Shown here piece after piece: positions 16,436 to 25,457 of a DNA stretch of 47,703 nucleotides (position 1 is its first letter; each line of letters begins with the position of its first letter). The notes beneath the pieces are model-generated. The model worked only from the letters and a program-made list of their open reading frames with translations, did no database searches and was not told the DNA's origin. This stretch comes from Paenibacillus xylaniclasticus. GTDB taxonomy: Bacteria > Bacillota > Bacilli > Paenibacillales > Paenibacillaceae. The translations under genes were made by a program, and so were the position numbers. The stretch lies in the NCBI RefSeq assembly GCF_004001065.1, contig NZ_BIML01000031.1, forward strand, positions 1 to 47,703, given 5' to 3'.

Positions 16436-16879
16436 TTAACTATCCCTTAGACCCGGCATTCGTCGTTGACGTAAACCTCGAATAACAAGATAACATAAAA
16501 AACCGAACGGACCGAACATGAGAATGGAACAAAGCAGGACCGATTGTACGAGCAGCGTAACGTAATGATGCACCATATTGTCCCGGTACACGTAGAGACC
16601 GATCGACTGGTCGAAGCAGAGCAAATGCAGCCATACGAGAAGAGCAAAGTCAGGATCGGATAAAAGTCGAACTACCCCATCCGACGAGCCAAAATCGTTT
16701 ACGAAACCGAGGCCGCCCTCCGCTATGACCGTAATCATTCCGATGGTATACAACAAGGCAAGATATATCGGGAAGATGGCAGTGTTGGCCACAAGCCGAG
16801 TGAGTCGCCACTTAGGCAGCACGATCATAAGCAGCCAGCCTAGCATCGCAATTCCATTCATCGAGAATAAGATATCCAT
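16436..16879 (-). CDS. ABA4-like (DUF4281) integral membrane protein
   Basis: 147 residues with four predicted transmembrane segments (about 5-22, 30-52, 83-100, 108-133). [10 protein letters not shown], the central [20 protein letters not shown] and the closing [13 protein letters not shown] match the DUF4281/ABA4-like family, named for the plant neoxanthin-synthesis protein. The bacterial members have no established role. No strong ribosome site is visible. Divergent from metE. Confidence 0.8.
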   Translation of the reverse strand: MDILFSMNGIAMLGWLLMIVLPKWRLTRLVANTAIFPIYLALLYTIGMITVIAEGGLGFVNDFGSSDGVVRLLSDPDFALLVWLHLLCFDQSIGLYVYRDNMVHHYVTLLVQSVLLCSILMFGPFGFLCYLVIRGLRQRRMPGLRDS

Positions 16880-16956
16880 TATCGGGAACGCCCCTTCCTA
16901 TTTCTTCTATCCTTCATTCTAAACCCCCTATATATTGTATTCAATTTCCCTATAAC

Positions 16957-16970
16957 AACTTTATAAAGTT
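16957..16970. promoter_or_regulatory. AT-rich perfect palindrome upstream of metE
   Basis: AACTTTATAAAGTT, a perfect 14-bp dyad. Its AGTT/AACT ends resemble LysR-type Met/Cys regulator boxes. It lies 38 bp upstream of the second dyad. Confidence 0.35.
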
Positions 16971-16994
16971 AGCTTTTCGGCGGTCCCATACCAA

Positions 16995-17018
16995 AAAACT
17001 ATACCCTCACATAGTTTT
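16995..17018. promoter_or_regulatory. Candidate LysR-type operator for metE
   Basis: AAAACTAT-N8-ATAGTTTT, a perfect inverted repeat with 8-bp arms just upstream of the metE -35 region. The ATAGTTT half-site is the one described for MetR/MtaR-type Met boxes in Streptococcaceae (recalled). The position fits an activator site. Confidence 0.5.
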
Positions 17019-17024
17019 AATGTG

Positions 17025-17055
17025 TTTCCCGATACCAGCCTCCACGCCCTATAAT
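17025..17055 (+). promoter_or_regulatory. Candidate metE promoter
   Basis: A perfect -10 TATAAT (17050-17055) preceded by a poor -35 (TTTCCC, 17025-17030, 19-bp spacing). Such a promoter would need an activator, consistent with the dyad at 16995-17018. The implied untranslated leader is under 30 nt, too short for a riboswitch. Confidence 0.5.
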
Positions 17056-17088
17056 GAGACCAACTTAGCACGTAAGGAGCTGTTACAT

Positions 17089-19362
17089 ATGAAAACATCC
17101 ATTATCGGTTATCCGCGAGTCGGCGGACTTCGAGAGCTTAAATTCGCATCCGAGAAATACTTCAAAGGCGTACTATCAATCGAGGAACTGCGGCAAACAG
17201 CGGCGCAGCTTAGATCTGCACACTGGAAGCTTCAGCAGGAGAATGGGATCGACTTCATTCCGTCTAACGATTTTTCCTTCTACGATGGACTGCTCGACGC
17301 CGCTTGCTTACTTGGAATTGTTCCACAAAGATATCAAGAGCTTGGACTTAGCCCGCTGGAGACCTATTTCGCAATGGCAAGAGGCTATCAAGGCGACAAA
17401 GGCGACGTTAAAGCGCTGGCGATGAAAAAATGGTTCAACACGAACTATCACTACATGGTTCCTGAGATTGACGATACGACAAGCATCCAGTTGGCTGGTT
17501 CGAAGCTGTTCGAGGAATTTACGGAGGCCAAACAGCTTGGCATCTCTACCAAGCCTGTACTGATCGGCGCATTCACTTTGCTTAAGCTTGCGAGATTCAC
17601 GGGCTCGAAGAAAGCAAAGGATTTCGTGCCTGCAGTTGTCGAGGCATATAAGGCTGTCCTAAGCCAGTTGAACGCGCTTGGTGCAGCATGGCTTCAGCTG
17701 GATGAGCCTTCACTGGTAACGGATTTGACCGCTGAGGATATCGCGCTGTTCACAGAGCTTTATGATGGTATCCTCTCCGCCAAAGGCAGCGTGAAGGTTA
17801 TCGCGCAAACCTATTTCGGCGACGTTCGCGACTGCTATCAGCAGCTTCAAGCACTGCCGTTCGACGGAATCGGCATCGACTTCGTTGAAGGCAAGCAGTC
17901 TTTGGAGCTGGTGCGCAAGCATGGATTCGCCAGCGGTAAAGTGCTGTTCGCCGGCGTACTCAACGGCAAGAACATCTGGAAGAACTCCTATAAGCAGACC
18001 CTTAACCTTGTTCGCGAAATCAGTCAGCATGCAAGCGAAGTCGTTATCGGCACCTCCTGCTCGCTGCTCCATGTTCCTTATTCGCTGAAGCATGAAACGA
18101 AGCTATCAGCAGCCTTTAAGCCGTATTTCGCGTTCGCAGAAGAGAAGCTGCGCGAGCTCGCAGAGCTCAAGTCCATTCTGGAGCAAGCAAATCCTGAAGA
18201 ATCCTCTCTGCTTATAGAGAACGAGAAGCTGTTCTCCGCAGCGCGTCTTACGAACGATAACGCTGTGCAGAAGAGAGTGGCAGAGCTGACGGACGCCGAC
18301 TTCACAAGATTGCCTGCGTTCGAGGAGCGGAAGGCGATTCAGAAAGCGAAGTTCAAGCTTCCGCTGCTGCCTACGACAACGATTGGCTCGTTCCCACAAA
18401 CGGCTGAAGTCCGGGCCAACCGCGCAGCCTTTAAGAAAGGCAGCATCACCGAGGAACAATATAAGCAATTCAACTTTGACCGGATCGCAGAGTGCATTGC
18501 ACAACAGGAAGAAATCGGACTCGACGTCATCGTTCACGGCGAATTCGAACGTAATGATATGGTGGAATACTTTGGCGAATGCTTGGATGGCTTTATTTTT
18601 ACAGAGAATGCCTGGGTGCAGTCTTACGGAACACGCTGTGTCAAACCGCCAATCGTATGGGGAGACATTAGCCGCAGCAAACCGATTACGGTTGAATATT
18701 CCGTCTTCGCGAAGAGTCGGACAAGCAGGCTGGTCAAGGGCATGCTGACAGGTCCGGTTACGATCCTGAACTGGTCGTTCCCGCGCGAGGATATCAGCCT
18801 GAAGGAAAGCGCTCTTCAGATCGCTCTTGCCATTCGGGACGAAGTACTCGATCTCGAAGCTAACGGTATTGAGATCATCCAGGTTGACGAGGCTGCATTA
18901 AGAGAGAAGCTTCCACTCCGCCAGTCGGACTGGCAGAGTGAATACTTAAGCTGGGCAATTCCTGCCTTCAGACTTGTTCACAGCGGAGTTAAAGCCGAGA
19001 CGCAAATTCATACTCATATGTGCTACAGCCAATTCAGCGACATCATCCGCGATATTGATGCGATGGACGCCGATGTGATTACGTTCGAAGCGTCGCGCTC
19101 GGATCTGGCCATCATCGATGTAATTAACGAATGCGGCTTCCGTACGGTAGTCGGTCCCGGTGTATACGATATCCACTCACCTCGGATTCCTAGCGTCGAC
19201 GAGCTTAAACAAGGGCTGCACCGTATGCTCGACAAGATTGAAGTGTCCAAGCTATGGGTTAATCCAGACTGCGGACTTAAAACTCGCGGTGTCACGGAAA
19301 CTTGGGCCAGCTTGACAAACCTTGTCCAAGCAGCCCAAGAAGTTAGAGCAGCACTGGAATAA
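17089..19362 (+). CDS. metE: Cobalamin-independent methionine synthase MetE
   Basis: 757 residues from the ATG at 17089 (AAGGAG upstream); an in-frame ATG at 17020 lies before the likely promoter. It transfers the methyl group of 5-methyltetrahydropteroyltri-glutamate to homocysteine in the cytosol, the last step of methionine synthesis. The N-terminal barrel starts [17 protein letters not shown]. The C-terminal catalytic barrel has [30 protein letters not shown], the zinc ligands in [10 protein letters not shown] (His, Cys) and [10 protein letters not shown] (Cys), and [14 protein letters not shown]. Convergent with a LysR gene that carries a B12 riboswitch, which makes sense because MetE is needed only when B12-dependent MetH cannot work. 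Confidence 0.97.
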   Translation: MKTSIIGYPRVGGLRELKFASEKYFKGVLSIEELRQTAAQLRSAHWKLQQENGIDFIPSNDFSFYDGLLDAACLLGIVPQRYQELGLSPLETYFAMARGYQGDKGDVKALAMKKWFNTNYHYMVPEIDDTTSIQLAGSKLFEEFTEAKQLGISTKPVLIGAFTLLKLARFTGSKKAKDFVPAVVEAYKAVLSQLNALGAAWLQLDEPSLVTDLTAEDIALFTELYDGILSAKGSVKVIAQTYFGDVRDCYQQLQALPFDGIGIDFVEGKQSLELVRKHGFASGKVLFAGVLNGKNIWKNSYKQTLNLVREISQHASEVVIGTSCSLLHVPYSLKHETKLSAAFKPYFAFAEEKLRELAELKSILEQANPEESSLLIENEKLFSAARLTNDNAVQKRVAELTDADFTRLPAFEERKAIQKAKFKLPLLPTTTIGSFPQTAEVRANRAAFKKGSITEEQYKQFNFDRIAECIAQQEEIGLDVIVHGEFERNDMVEYFGECLDGFIFTENAWVQSYGTRCVKPPIVWGDISRSKPITVEYSVFAKSRTSRLVKGMLTGPVTILNWSFPREDISLKESALQIALAIRDEVLDLEANGIEIIQVDEAALREKLPLRQSDWQSEYLSWAIPAFRLVHSGVKAETQIHTHMCYSQFSDIIRDIDAMDADVITFEASRSDLAIIDVINECGFRTVVGPGVYDIHSPRIPSVDELKQGLHRMLDKIEVSKLWVNPDCGLKTRGVTETWASLTNLVQAAQEVRAALE

Positions 19363-19374
19363 CATGCACAATGG

Positions 19375-19410
19375 AGGATGGGCTTAGTTAAGCTCATCCT
19401 CTTCGTTTAT
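19375..19410. terminator. Shared bidirectional terminator, metE / LysR
   Basis: A 12-bp stem (19375-19386 with 19389-19400, one G-T pair) with T-rich sequence after it on the plus strand. It overlaps the last codons of the LysR gene, so both convergent transcripts probably end here. Confidence 0.7.
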
Positions 19411-20325
19411 GATCGAATAGCCGAATTCAGCAATGAACGCTTTAAGCTTCATAACGTAGGCGGCAGCCAACTGGCTTAAGCTTGCCTTCTGATTCACGAT
19501 GTATCCCACCTGTATGCACTCGTCCGTTCGAAGCCGTACCGATTTGATTTGCTCCCCATTCAGATCCTTATTCAGTACTCCCGAGCTAATCGTATAGCCG
19601 TTAAGCCCGATCAGCAGGTTGAACAGCGTAGCCCGGTCACTAACGAGTATTTTCTTCTTGTACGTTCGAGTGCTAAGAATTTCTTCTGCAAAATAAAAGG
19701 AATTATATTCGCCTTGCTCAAAGGCCAAACATGGGTAGTCGTCCAAATCTTCAATGTCAAGCAGCGACTTGGAAGCAAGCGGATGCTCCTTGCTGATGAA
19801 TACGTGCGCTTCCGCTTGGAACAGCGGATGAAACCGCAGCCCATTATCTTTTAATAGCTTCTGAATCACCTTTCGATTGAACTCGCTCATATAGATAATT
19901 CCGAGCTCGCTTCTCATATTCCGCACGTCTTCGATAATCTCGTAGGTGCGTGTTTCTCGCAGCGTACACTCATACTCGTCTACGTTAAGCTCCTTCAGCA
20001 GTCCGACGAAAGCCTGCACGGAGAATGCGTAATGCTGTGTCGAGATCGAGAACAGCTTCTTCGAAGGCTTACGATTCATGTATCGCTGTTCAAGCAGCTC
20101 CGCTTGCTCTACGACTTGTCTAGCATAGGATAGAAACTCCGCTCCGTCGCTCGATAACACGATTCCTTTGGACGATCGACGAAAGATTTCAATACCCGCT
20201 TCCAGCTCAATTTCTTTCACCGCGTTAGACAAGCTTGGCTGCGAAATAAACAGCTGCTTGGCCGCTTCGCTTATTGAACCGCATCTTACAATGGTCAGAA
20301 TATATTTCAATTGCTGCAAGGTCAT
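19384..20325 (-). CDS. LysR-type regulator, probable metE activator
   Basis: 313 residues from the ATG at 20325 (AAGGGG 9 nt upstream; the TTG at 20343 precedes that site). The N-terminal winged HTH reads LQQLKYILTIVRCGSISEAA, KQLFISQPSLSNAVKEIELE and GIEIFRRSSKGIVLSSDG, diagnostic of LysR regulators. The C-terminal co-inducer domain (about 90-300) is of normal length. By position and by the B12 riboswitch in its leader, I infer control of methionine synthesis, most simply activation of metE through the dyads at 16957 and 16995. The LysR co-inducer (homocysteine or O-acetylserine in known relatives) cannot be told. Confidence 0.9.
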   Translation of the reverse strand: MTLQQLKYILTIVRCGSISEAAKQLFISQPSLSNAVKEIELEAGIEIFRRSSKGIVLSSDGAEFLSYARQVVEQAELLEQRYMNRKPSKKLFSISTQHYAFSVQAFVGLLKELNVDEYECTLRETRTYEIIEDVRNMRSELGIIYMSEFNRKVIQKLLKDNGLRFHPLFQAEAHVFISKEHPLASKSLLDIEDLDDYPCLAFEQGEYNSFYFAEEILSTRTYKKKILVSDRATLFNLLIGLNGYTISSGVLNKDLNGEQIKSVRLRTDECIQVGYIVNQKASLSQLAAAYVMKLKAFIAEFGYSIINEEDELN

Positions 20326-20382
20326 TAGAATGTTCCCCTTCAAATTCTACTTTCGCTCAGGAGTTCAGAGACTGCTAATAAC

Positions 20383-20427
20383 AAAAAAAAGCGTCCTCCC
20401 TTAAAAAAATACATAGGGAAAGACGCC
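20383..20427 (-). terminator. Riboswitch expression platform: intrinsic terminator
   Basis: GCGTC..TCCCT/AGGGA..GACGC stem (20391-20426) followed on the minus strand by eight T. It lies between the cobalamin aptamer and the LysR start codon, so ligand binding most likely controls transcription read-through. Confidence 0.8.
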
Positions 20428-20496
20428 TTCATCATCGTGTATTATGACGGTTCATCTAACACTTCCCTATCTCCCGTAGGTACAGCAGTGCTGTCA

Positions 20497-20678
20497 GAAC
20501 AGGCAGGTCTCCTGGCTTTCGGAATCATCACTCGGCAGCGGCCTTCCCGATCGATACAGATCAGTGGCTGATGGAGCTGCCTGCTCCTCCGTTACAGTGG
20601 CGGGACCGCGTCGGTGTTGCACCGAACTTCCCTTTTCAGTCTGAACGACAAGCCTACTCGCCGATCAGACACCTGTTC
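20497..20678 (-). promoter_or_regulatory. Cobalamin (AdoCbl-type) riboswitch
   Basis: On the minus strand all core elements appear in order: P1 GAACAGG (20672-20678) pairing with CCTGTTC (20497-20503); AAAAGGGAAGTTCGGTGCAA; GCGGTCCCGCCACTGTAA; GGGAAGGCCGC; a GATGA-type loop; and the B12 box AGCCAGGAGACCTGCC. It precedes a LysR regulator and not a transporter, cobalamin-synthesis or metE gene. In this family ligand binding usually lowers downstream expression. Confidence 0.95.
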
Positions 20679-20706
20679 TCCTATATGCAATTGGTACAAT
20701 GTCTAC

Positions 20707-20735
20707 ATATTACTCGACTAGGAGCGGCAAAACAA
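20707..20735 (-). promoter_or_regulatory. Candidate promoter of the riboswitch-LysR transcript
   Basis: TTGTTT (20730-20735) and TAATAT (20707-20712) with a 17-bp spacer on the minus strand, starting transcription about 20 nt before the P1 stem. It lies between the GrpB stop and the aptamer, so the LysR gene has its own promoter. Confidence 0.5.
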
Positions 20736-20753
20736 GTGCAGCCGATTCCTGAA

Positions 20754-21278
20754 TTAATTTGACCCTCTCCGTTCTGCTTTAGCTCTCTCAATTACGCCCG
20801 TTATGAAAGGATGCTTGGCATTCGTATACGCAGCTCTGTCATAACGATATCGTTCAGCCAAGCTTTTCTTTAGCTGGTGATATTGTTCCCGCACATCAGA
20901 GTGAGCTCGCAAATAATCTCTAAACAGAATATGTTTATTCCATTCGTCACTCTTATACTTGTAAATGTGCAAATGATGCGTTCCTGCTCTCCACTCACCT
21001 TTTCTAAAAAATCTTCGATTAGGAAACTCTTTATGACCCACATATTCATATCCTATTGTCGCCAGAGGTTCAATAAATTCATCAGCATCACTCAAATGAT
21101 GAACACCAAGCATAAAGTCGATAATCGGTTTTGCCCCTAACCCAAGAACAGACGTACTCCCGATATGCTCAATATCCATTGCTTTATTACCCAATAACTC
21201 CATTACTTTTCTAGCTTCTTGTTGGTATTCCATAGCCCAAGCTTCATCGTATTCTACAATCGTTACTGGTTTATCCAT
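20754..21278 (-). CDS. GrpB family protein (nucleotidyltransferase-like fold)
   Basis: 174 residues from the ATG at 21278 (GAGGAGG just upstream). GrpB/UPF0157 hallmarks: VTIVEYDEAWAMEYQQEARK, IEHIGSTSVLGLGAKPIIDF and HHLHIYKYKSDEW..HILFRDYL. The GS...D-F pattern is a nucleotidyltransferase-like active site shared with the family. The cellular role is not established; some members adjoin CoaE. No link to the methionine genes is evident. Confidence 0.88.
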   Translation of the reverse strand: MDKPVTIVEYDEAWAMEYQQEARKVMELLGNKAMDIEHIGSTSVLGLGAKPIIDFMLGVHHLSDADEFIEPLATIGYEYVGHKEFPNRRFFRKGEWRAGTHHLHIYKYKSDEWNKHILFRDYLRAHSDVREQYHQLKKSLAERYRYDRAAYTNAKHPFITGVIERAKAERRGSN

Positions 21279-21348
21279 ATATCCTCCTCGTCCACTCAAT
21301 CGGATCTGGGAACACCCTGTACCCGCGTAACCGTGTAAGGACAACAAA

Positions 21349-21370
21349 GGCCGCCACTTAGATGGCAGCC
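21349..21370 (-). terminator. Hairpin after the decayed solute-binding protein gene
   Basis: GGCTGCCA-N6-TGGCGGCC on the minus strand (one G-T pair), followed by TTTGTTGT. Probably the old terminator of the pseudogene. Confidence 0.45.
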
Positions 21371-21450
21371 ATTCATTACAATATACCATAAAATGCGAAT
21401 CTGCGAACCCGCTTCTCCTGCCCGCCTTCGGTTCAGACTTTAATGTTATT

Positions 21451-22260
21451 TTATTTCTTGGCCTTCTGGGCCTTGGCCGCTTTATCAGCAAGAGCTTGCG
21501 TTTGGGTCTGAATAGCGGCTGAGGCCTTGTCCAGCGTTTTCTTCCCGTTTACGACCTGTGTCAGCTCTTTAGATAGAACGGACCAGAAGCTCACTTCCAT
21601 ATTTGACGACTGCTCGTGAGAGCATAGCTGGTTATGGATGGTTCAAAACTTGGCTTTAATTTATAGAACGCATCCAGCTTGTAACCGGAGTACTCCTTCA
21701 CCATGCGCGACAGAGGAGCAGAAATAGATGAGCGTTTGTAGTACTGCTGTGCATAATCCTCCCCATTGAAATATTGAATAAAACCCCAAGCGGCGTCTAC
21801 TTGAGCAGCTCCTTGTGGAATCGCGAAGATCTCGTGTATATAAACACTACCTGTTGACTTGCGATCCTCGGAAGCGGCAGGGGCGGTTACTATCCCGACC
21901 GTAAAGCTCCAGACTTTGTGGCCTCGACCGACAGACGATAGGACTTTTTCCACGCATCCGTATTTGCAGCAGCCTTAAGCGTATCCGGATCGATATACGT
22001 CAATCCTTCTGTTCTAGCGATATCCATCACGAGATTACTGGAGCCGGAGGCGCTAAGACCCCGAATGCGGGTGCTCTTATCACCTTTTGTAGGGAATTTA
22101 GCAGCCAGCTTCAATATCTCCTCCCACGTCATTCCGTCGCTAGAGTGTTGTCGTGTCATACTGATCTCGATTAATTAACGCCCCTAGGTCAACTAGCTTA
22201 TTATCGTTAGCCAGCTGTTTGTAATGATAAGGGGGCAGTATCACTAGATCGGGTGAATAT
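21451..22260 (-). pseudogene. Decayed ABC solute-binding protein, paralogue of 2960-4345
   Basis: Three reading frames together give an aligned remnant: YSPDLVILPPYHYKQLANDN (matching the first hinge region of the intact paralogue), MTWEEILKLAAKFPTKGDKS...SGAL (matching LTWQEVIDLAKRFPTTGSNE), then YKLDAFYKLKPSFE and a tail from about 21597 to the stop at 21451 (WSVLSKELTQVVNGKKTLDK). At least two frameshifts separate the pieces. The signal peptide, the lipobox and about 85 N-terminal residues are absent. A segment between SGAL and VWSFTVGI is also deleted. Confidence 0.8.
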
Positions 22261-22350
22261 AAAGTTCCCATTATTGGAAACAAGCTAGTGTATTATGCGT
22301 AAAACTATTTGCAAGATATAACCCAGAATATTAGAGAGGATTGAACATTA

Positions 22351-23043
22351 GTGAATGTTAGAAAGTTGATTGTGGTATGTGCATTGGTTTCTGTATTAAG
22401 TGGTTGTGGCACAACGAGCAAAAATCAAAAGAACGAGGCTAATCCTACCAGCACGGATATAACGGGAACAGAGCTAGTCTCGATGAATGATGTAGTCATA
22501 ACCGGAGATCAACTTAAAGACGACATCTATACCCAAATCTCAGTATCCAGTGACGGACAAAATAAAACCTTCACGTGGAATCAGGTTGCGAACGAGACCT
22601 ATGCGCCGAAGTTAATGATTCAAGATATTAATGATGATGGAAGTGATGAAATCGTTATTTTTCTAACCACGGGAACTGGAACTGCAGTAAATGTGCAGGA
22701 GGCGCATGTTTTAGAAAAACAAACGTTAACCGAATATGTTGTTGAGAAGCCAATTGATTTTCTGGAGCACAATTCGAGTTCCATGATAGAAAAATATGAC
22801 GATAAGGTTCAGGTTAGCTTGACCGTTCAGGATAAGAGGCTGGAGAAAGAATTTGATTCATCATTCGTTACGATGTGGCTTGATAGAGTTGGATACGGTT
22901 CTATTGTTAACTTTGATGTTCAGGACGGACGATTGGTTGCACAAGTACCGGGCGCTGTTTCTCCAACCGAGTTCCCGATCGTTGCTGAATTACAATACGG
23001 AACAGATTTTAAGATCAAAGAAGTCGAGATAATTGAAAATTAA
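22351..23043 (+). CDS. Putative lipoprotein of unknown function
   Basis: 230 residues starting at GTG 22351 with AGAGAGGA about 10 nt upstream. Lipoprotein signal with lipobox VLSGC (Cys19). The mature part is acidic; IQDINDDGSDEIVIFLTTGT (around residue 90-110) looks like a single FG-GAP/VCBS-type calcium loop (DxNxDGxDE). The rest is beta-rich. Probably surface-anchored and perhaps calcium-binding; no function can be named. Divergent from the solute-binding pseudogene and convergent with the chemoreceptor gene. Confidence 0.75.
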   Translation: MNVRKLIVVCALVSVLSGCGTTSKNQKNEANPTSTDITGTELVSMNDVVITGDQLKDDIYTQISVSSDGQNKTFTWNQVANETYAPKLMIQDINDDGSDEIVIFLTTGTGTAVNVQEAHVLEKQTLTEYVVEKPIDFLEHNSSSMIEKYDDKVQVSLTVQDKRLEKEFDSSFVTMWLDRVGYGSIVNFDVQDGRLVAQVPGAVSPTEFPIVAELQYGTDFKIKEVEIIEN

Positions 23044-23100
23044 TTATTGTTAATGCATGAAATTAACTAGAGCAACTACATTGTCTTAGAGATAAGATAA

Positions 23101-23129
23101 CGATGCAAGGACCGTCTCACCCTGCATCG
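23101..23129 (-). terminator. Terminator of the first chemoreceptor gene
   Basis: CGATGCA.GG pairs with CC.TGCATCG, then TTATCTTATCT on the minus strand; 35 nt past the stop at 23164. Confidence 0.6.
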
Positions 23130-23163
23130 CCATCTCTTCAAGCTACCCTATTAATGATACCTG

Positions 23164-25251
23164 TTACAGCCTAAACTGCCTTACCATGCCTTGCAGCGAT
23201 TCTGCCATCTGGGACAGAGAGCCTGCTGAAGAGGATACTTCCTCCATAACGGCAAGCTGCTCCTCTGACGAGGCCGCAATCTCCTCCGTTGCCTCGCTCG
23301 TATGCTGGGCCATTTCTAATAGTTGCTGCATGACGGTGGCGACTTGCTCGACTTGAGCGGAAAACTCTAAAGCGGTTGCTGAGATGTCCTCCATTTGAGG
23401 ATTTAGCTCCTGCATGCTCGTTAGAATATGACCAAATTTTTCGGCTGCGTCCTCTGTTACTTCAATACCGGTTTGGACCGTATCCGAAACGATCCCCATC
23501 ATCTGCACAGATTGAGTCGTGTCGGATTGAATGATTCCGATGAGCTCGGCTATTTGGGCAGCGGAATCACGGGATCTCTCGGCTAGCTTACGAACCTCGT
23601 CTGCTACAACGGCAAAGCCTTTGCCGTGCTCTCCAGCACGCGCCGCTTCAATTGCCGCATTCAATGCAAGCAGGTTGGTTTGTTTCGCAATCTCGGAAAT
23701 TACCGTAACGATGGAATCGATTTGAGCTGAATTGTTGTAAAGCTCGTTTATTTTTTCACTGGATTGTCCAACGGTATGCTTAATCTTCTCCATTTGATGT
23801 AATGCTTGTTCAACAGTCGTATTGCCTATGTTCGCAAAGCCTGTTGTTTCATTGGTTAATGCAGAAACCTTTACGCTACTCTCAGCAATGCGCTCTATAC
23901 CCTCTGCCATCTCGTTCATCGCTTGTGCGCTTTCTTTAATACTTTCGACCTCTCGCTCTGTATCTACCGCCATTTGATTAACCGCAGCTGTCGAGTGCTC
24001 TACCGCCAACGTCACTTCCTCTGCGCTTGCATTTAGCTGTTCACTTGAGGATGCGACATGCTCAGCACTAGCTGCAATGCCTCGAACAAGGTCATTAAGC
24101 TGACCGGTCATGCGATTAAACGCCGTTTCGATATTCCGCATTTCATCCTTCGTATTTAATACCAGCTTGGTATTCAGATCTCCATTGGCAACCTTTGCCG
24201 TTCCCTCTTCCAGCAGTCTAATCGATTGGCGAATCGCAAGATATAAGCTAATGAACAAAAGCACTGAAACGATAAAGAGAATGGACAGTACGATAAACAG
24301 AAGACGCGTCGTACGCTCTAAATCATCATATTGCTGCTTCATAATAGATTCCAAGGTGTCAAGACTGGCAACAAAAAAATTAAAATTGTCATCTATAGCT
24401 TTCGTTGCAATATCGTAATATTCTTCTGCCGTAAGTTTCTTTGTACTTAAGCTTTCGATTGCATTCAAATAGGTATTTGTACTTTCTTGGACAGATTCCA
24501 TAGGCGCTTGCAGCTCCGCTGCAAAGCCAGGATTATTAAAGATAATGGACGAGCTTTTCCAGACGTCTTGTATGGCCGTAAGCATCGGGTAGTAAATCTC
24601 GTTCAATTGTGCGTTTAGAGCTTCATTCACCCCGTCGCTATTCAGAGTACTTACTCCTAAAGCGCGCATTTGACCAAGCTTCTCTGTTAACTGCGGTAAT
24701 TCAATCGACGCATTATAGATCAGATTAAACGACTCTTTGGAACGAGCCAGCAGAAGCTCAGAATTATTGGATACATCCGACATTAGATCCAGAATAGCTC
24801 TTGTCGCAGCTGCATATTCGGTCAAAATTTGCTGTTTATCTGTCCATGTTGTTTGCTGCAGTTGAGCCGCATTTTGTTGGATCGTTTGTAATTGCTCCTT
24901 CGTGCCAAAGTCATATTCCATTTGGGATTCCAATACGTTCATGTGCTCCAAAGCGCGATTTACTTTCTCTGTAGCTTCAGTTATTTTCTCTGTAGCCGAT
25001 GTATCGCCACCTAGAAGAGAAATATTTAAAGCTCTTAGCTGCTGAGTGTTCTGCAAGACATCCTTTAGCCCAATATTATAATTTGCCCCCTCCAACCGTT
25101 TATTAATTTGAACCTTTTCTTCCTCCATAGTCCCTAAATAGAATAAACTTACTAAAAATAATGGAACTAATAGAATAAAACCAATAAATGAGAATTTCCT
25201 TGAATATTTCATCTTGTTTAATAAATGAATCAATGGCAAAAATACTTTCAT
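23164..25251 (-). CDS. Methyl-accepting chemotaxis protein (helical sensor)
   Basis: 695 residues. A first membrane segment (about 20-42) is followed by a long, purely helical extracellular domain (about 45-315) of the four-helix-bundle kind, a second membrane segment ([20 protein letters not shown], about 317-340), a HAMP domain ending in MTGQLNDLV, and a signalling domain whose hairpin tip reads [20 protein letters not shown]. It would relay ligand binding to CheA/CheW. Ligand unknown. No C-terminal CheR-docking pentapeptide is seen. AGGAGG lies before the ATG. A second receptor gene follows upstream on the same strand, but each has its own terminator. Confidence 0.93.
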   Translation of the reverse strand: MKVFLPLIHLLNKMKYSRKFSFIGFILLVPLFLVSLFYLGTMEEEKVQINKRLEGANYNIGLKDVLQNTQQLRALNISLLGGDTSATEKITEATEKVNRALEHMNVLESQMEYDFGTKEQLQTIQQNAAQLQQTTWTDKQQILTEYAAATRAILDLMSDVSNNSELLLARSKESFNLIYNASIELPQLTEKLGQMRALGVSTLNSDGVNEALNAQLNEIYYPMLTAIQDVWKSSSIIFNNPGFAAELQAPMESVQESTNTYLNAIESLSTKKLTAEEYYDIATKAIDDNFNFFVASLDTLESIMKQQYDDLERTTRLLFIVLSILFIVSVLLFISLYLAIRQSIRLLEEGTAKVANGDLNTKLVLNTKDEMRNIETAFNRMTGQLNDLVRGIAASAEHVASSSEQLNASAEEVTLAVEHSTAAVNQMAVDTEREVESIKESAQAMNEMAEGIERIAESSVKVSALTNETTGFANIGNTTVEQALHQMEKIKHTVGQSSEKINELYNNSAQIDSIVTVISEIAKQTNLLALNAAIEAARAGEHGKGFAVVADEVRKLAERSRDSAAQIAELIGIIQSDTTQSVQMMGIVSDTVQTGIEVTEDAAEKFGHILTSMQELNPQMEDISATALEFSAQVEQVATVMQQLLEMAQHTSEATEEIAASSEEQLAVMEEVSSSAGSLSQMAESLQGMVRQFRL

Positions 25252-25385
25252 GCAAGCCTCCTAATTGTAAATTAAAGGTAAACTAATGAGAATAGTAATG
25301 AATATATCATACTTCTCGAATCCGAAACAAGCCCAATCTTTAATATCATCAATCGTTATCACTTACTCATGAATCAGGCGTATAC

Positions 25386-25431
25386 AAAAAGCCGTCCACG
25401 CCGAGAGAATAGCTCCTCTCTGCAGGACGGC
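25386..25431 (-). terminator. Terminator of the dCache chemoreceptor gene
   Basis: GCCGTCC (25391-25397) pairs with GGACGGC (25425-25431), with an inner GAGAG/CTCTC stem, then five T on the minus strand. Confidence 0.85.
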
Positions 25432-25457
25432 TGTTCTGTATCATTCCGATATCTGTG

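Noticed and set aside
16880-17088. SAM, T-box or B12 riboswitch directly upstream of metE
   Set aside because: No S-box, T-box or B12-box sequence is present, and the likely promoter leaves only a short leader.
24550-25251. Sigma-D promoter before the first chemoreceptor gene
   Set aside because: The upstream region (25252-25380) has TAAA but no GCCGATAT-like -10 at the right distance; only a weak sigma-A-like TTGTTT-N18-TATATT was seen.
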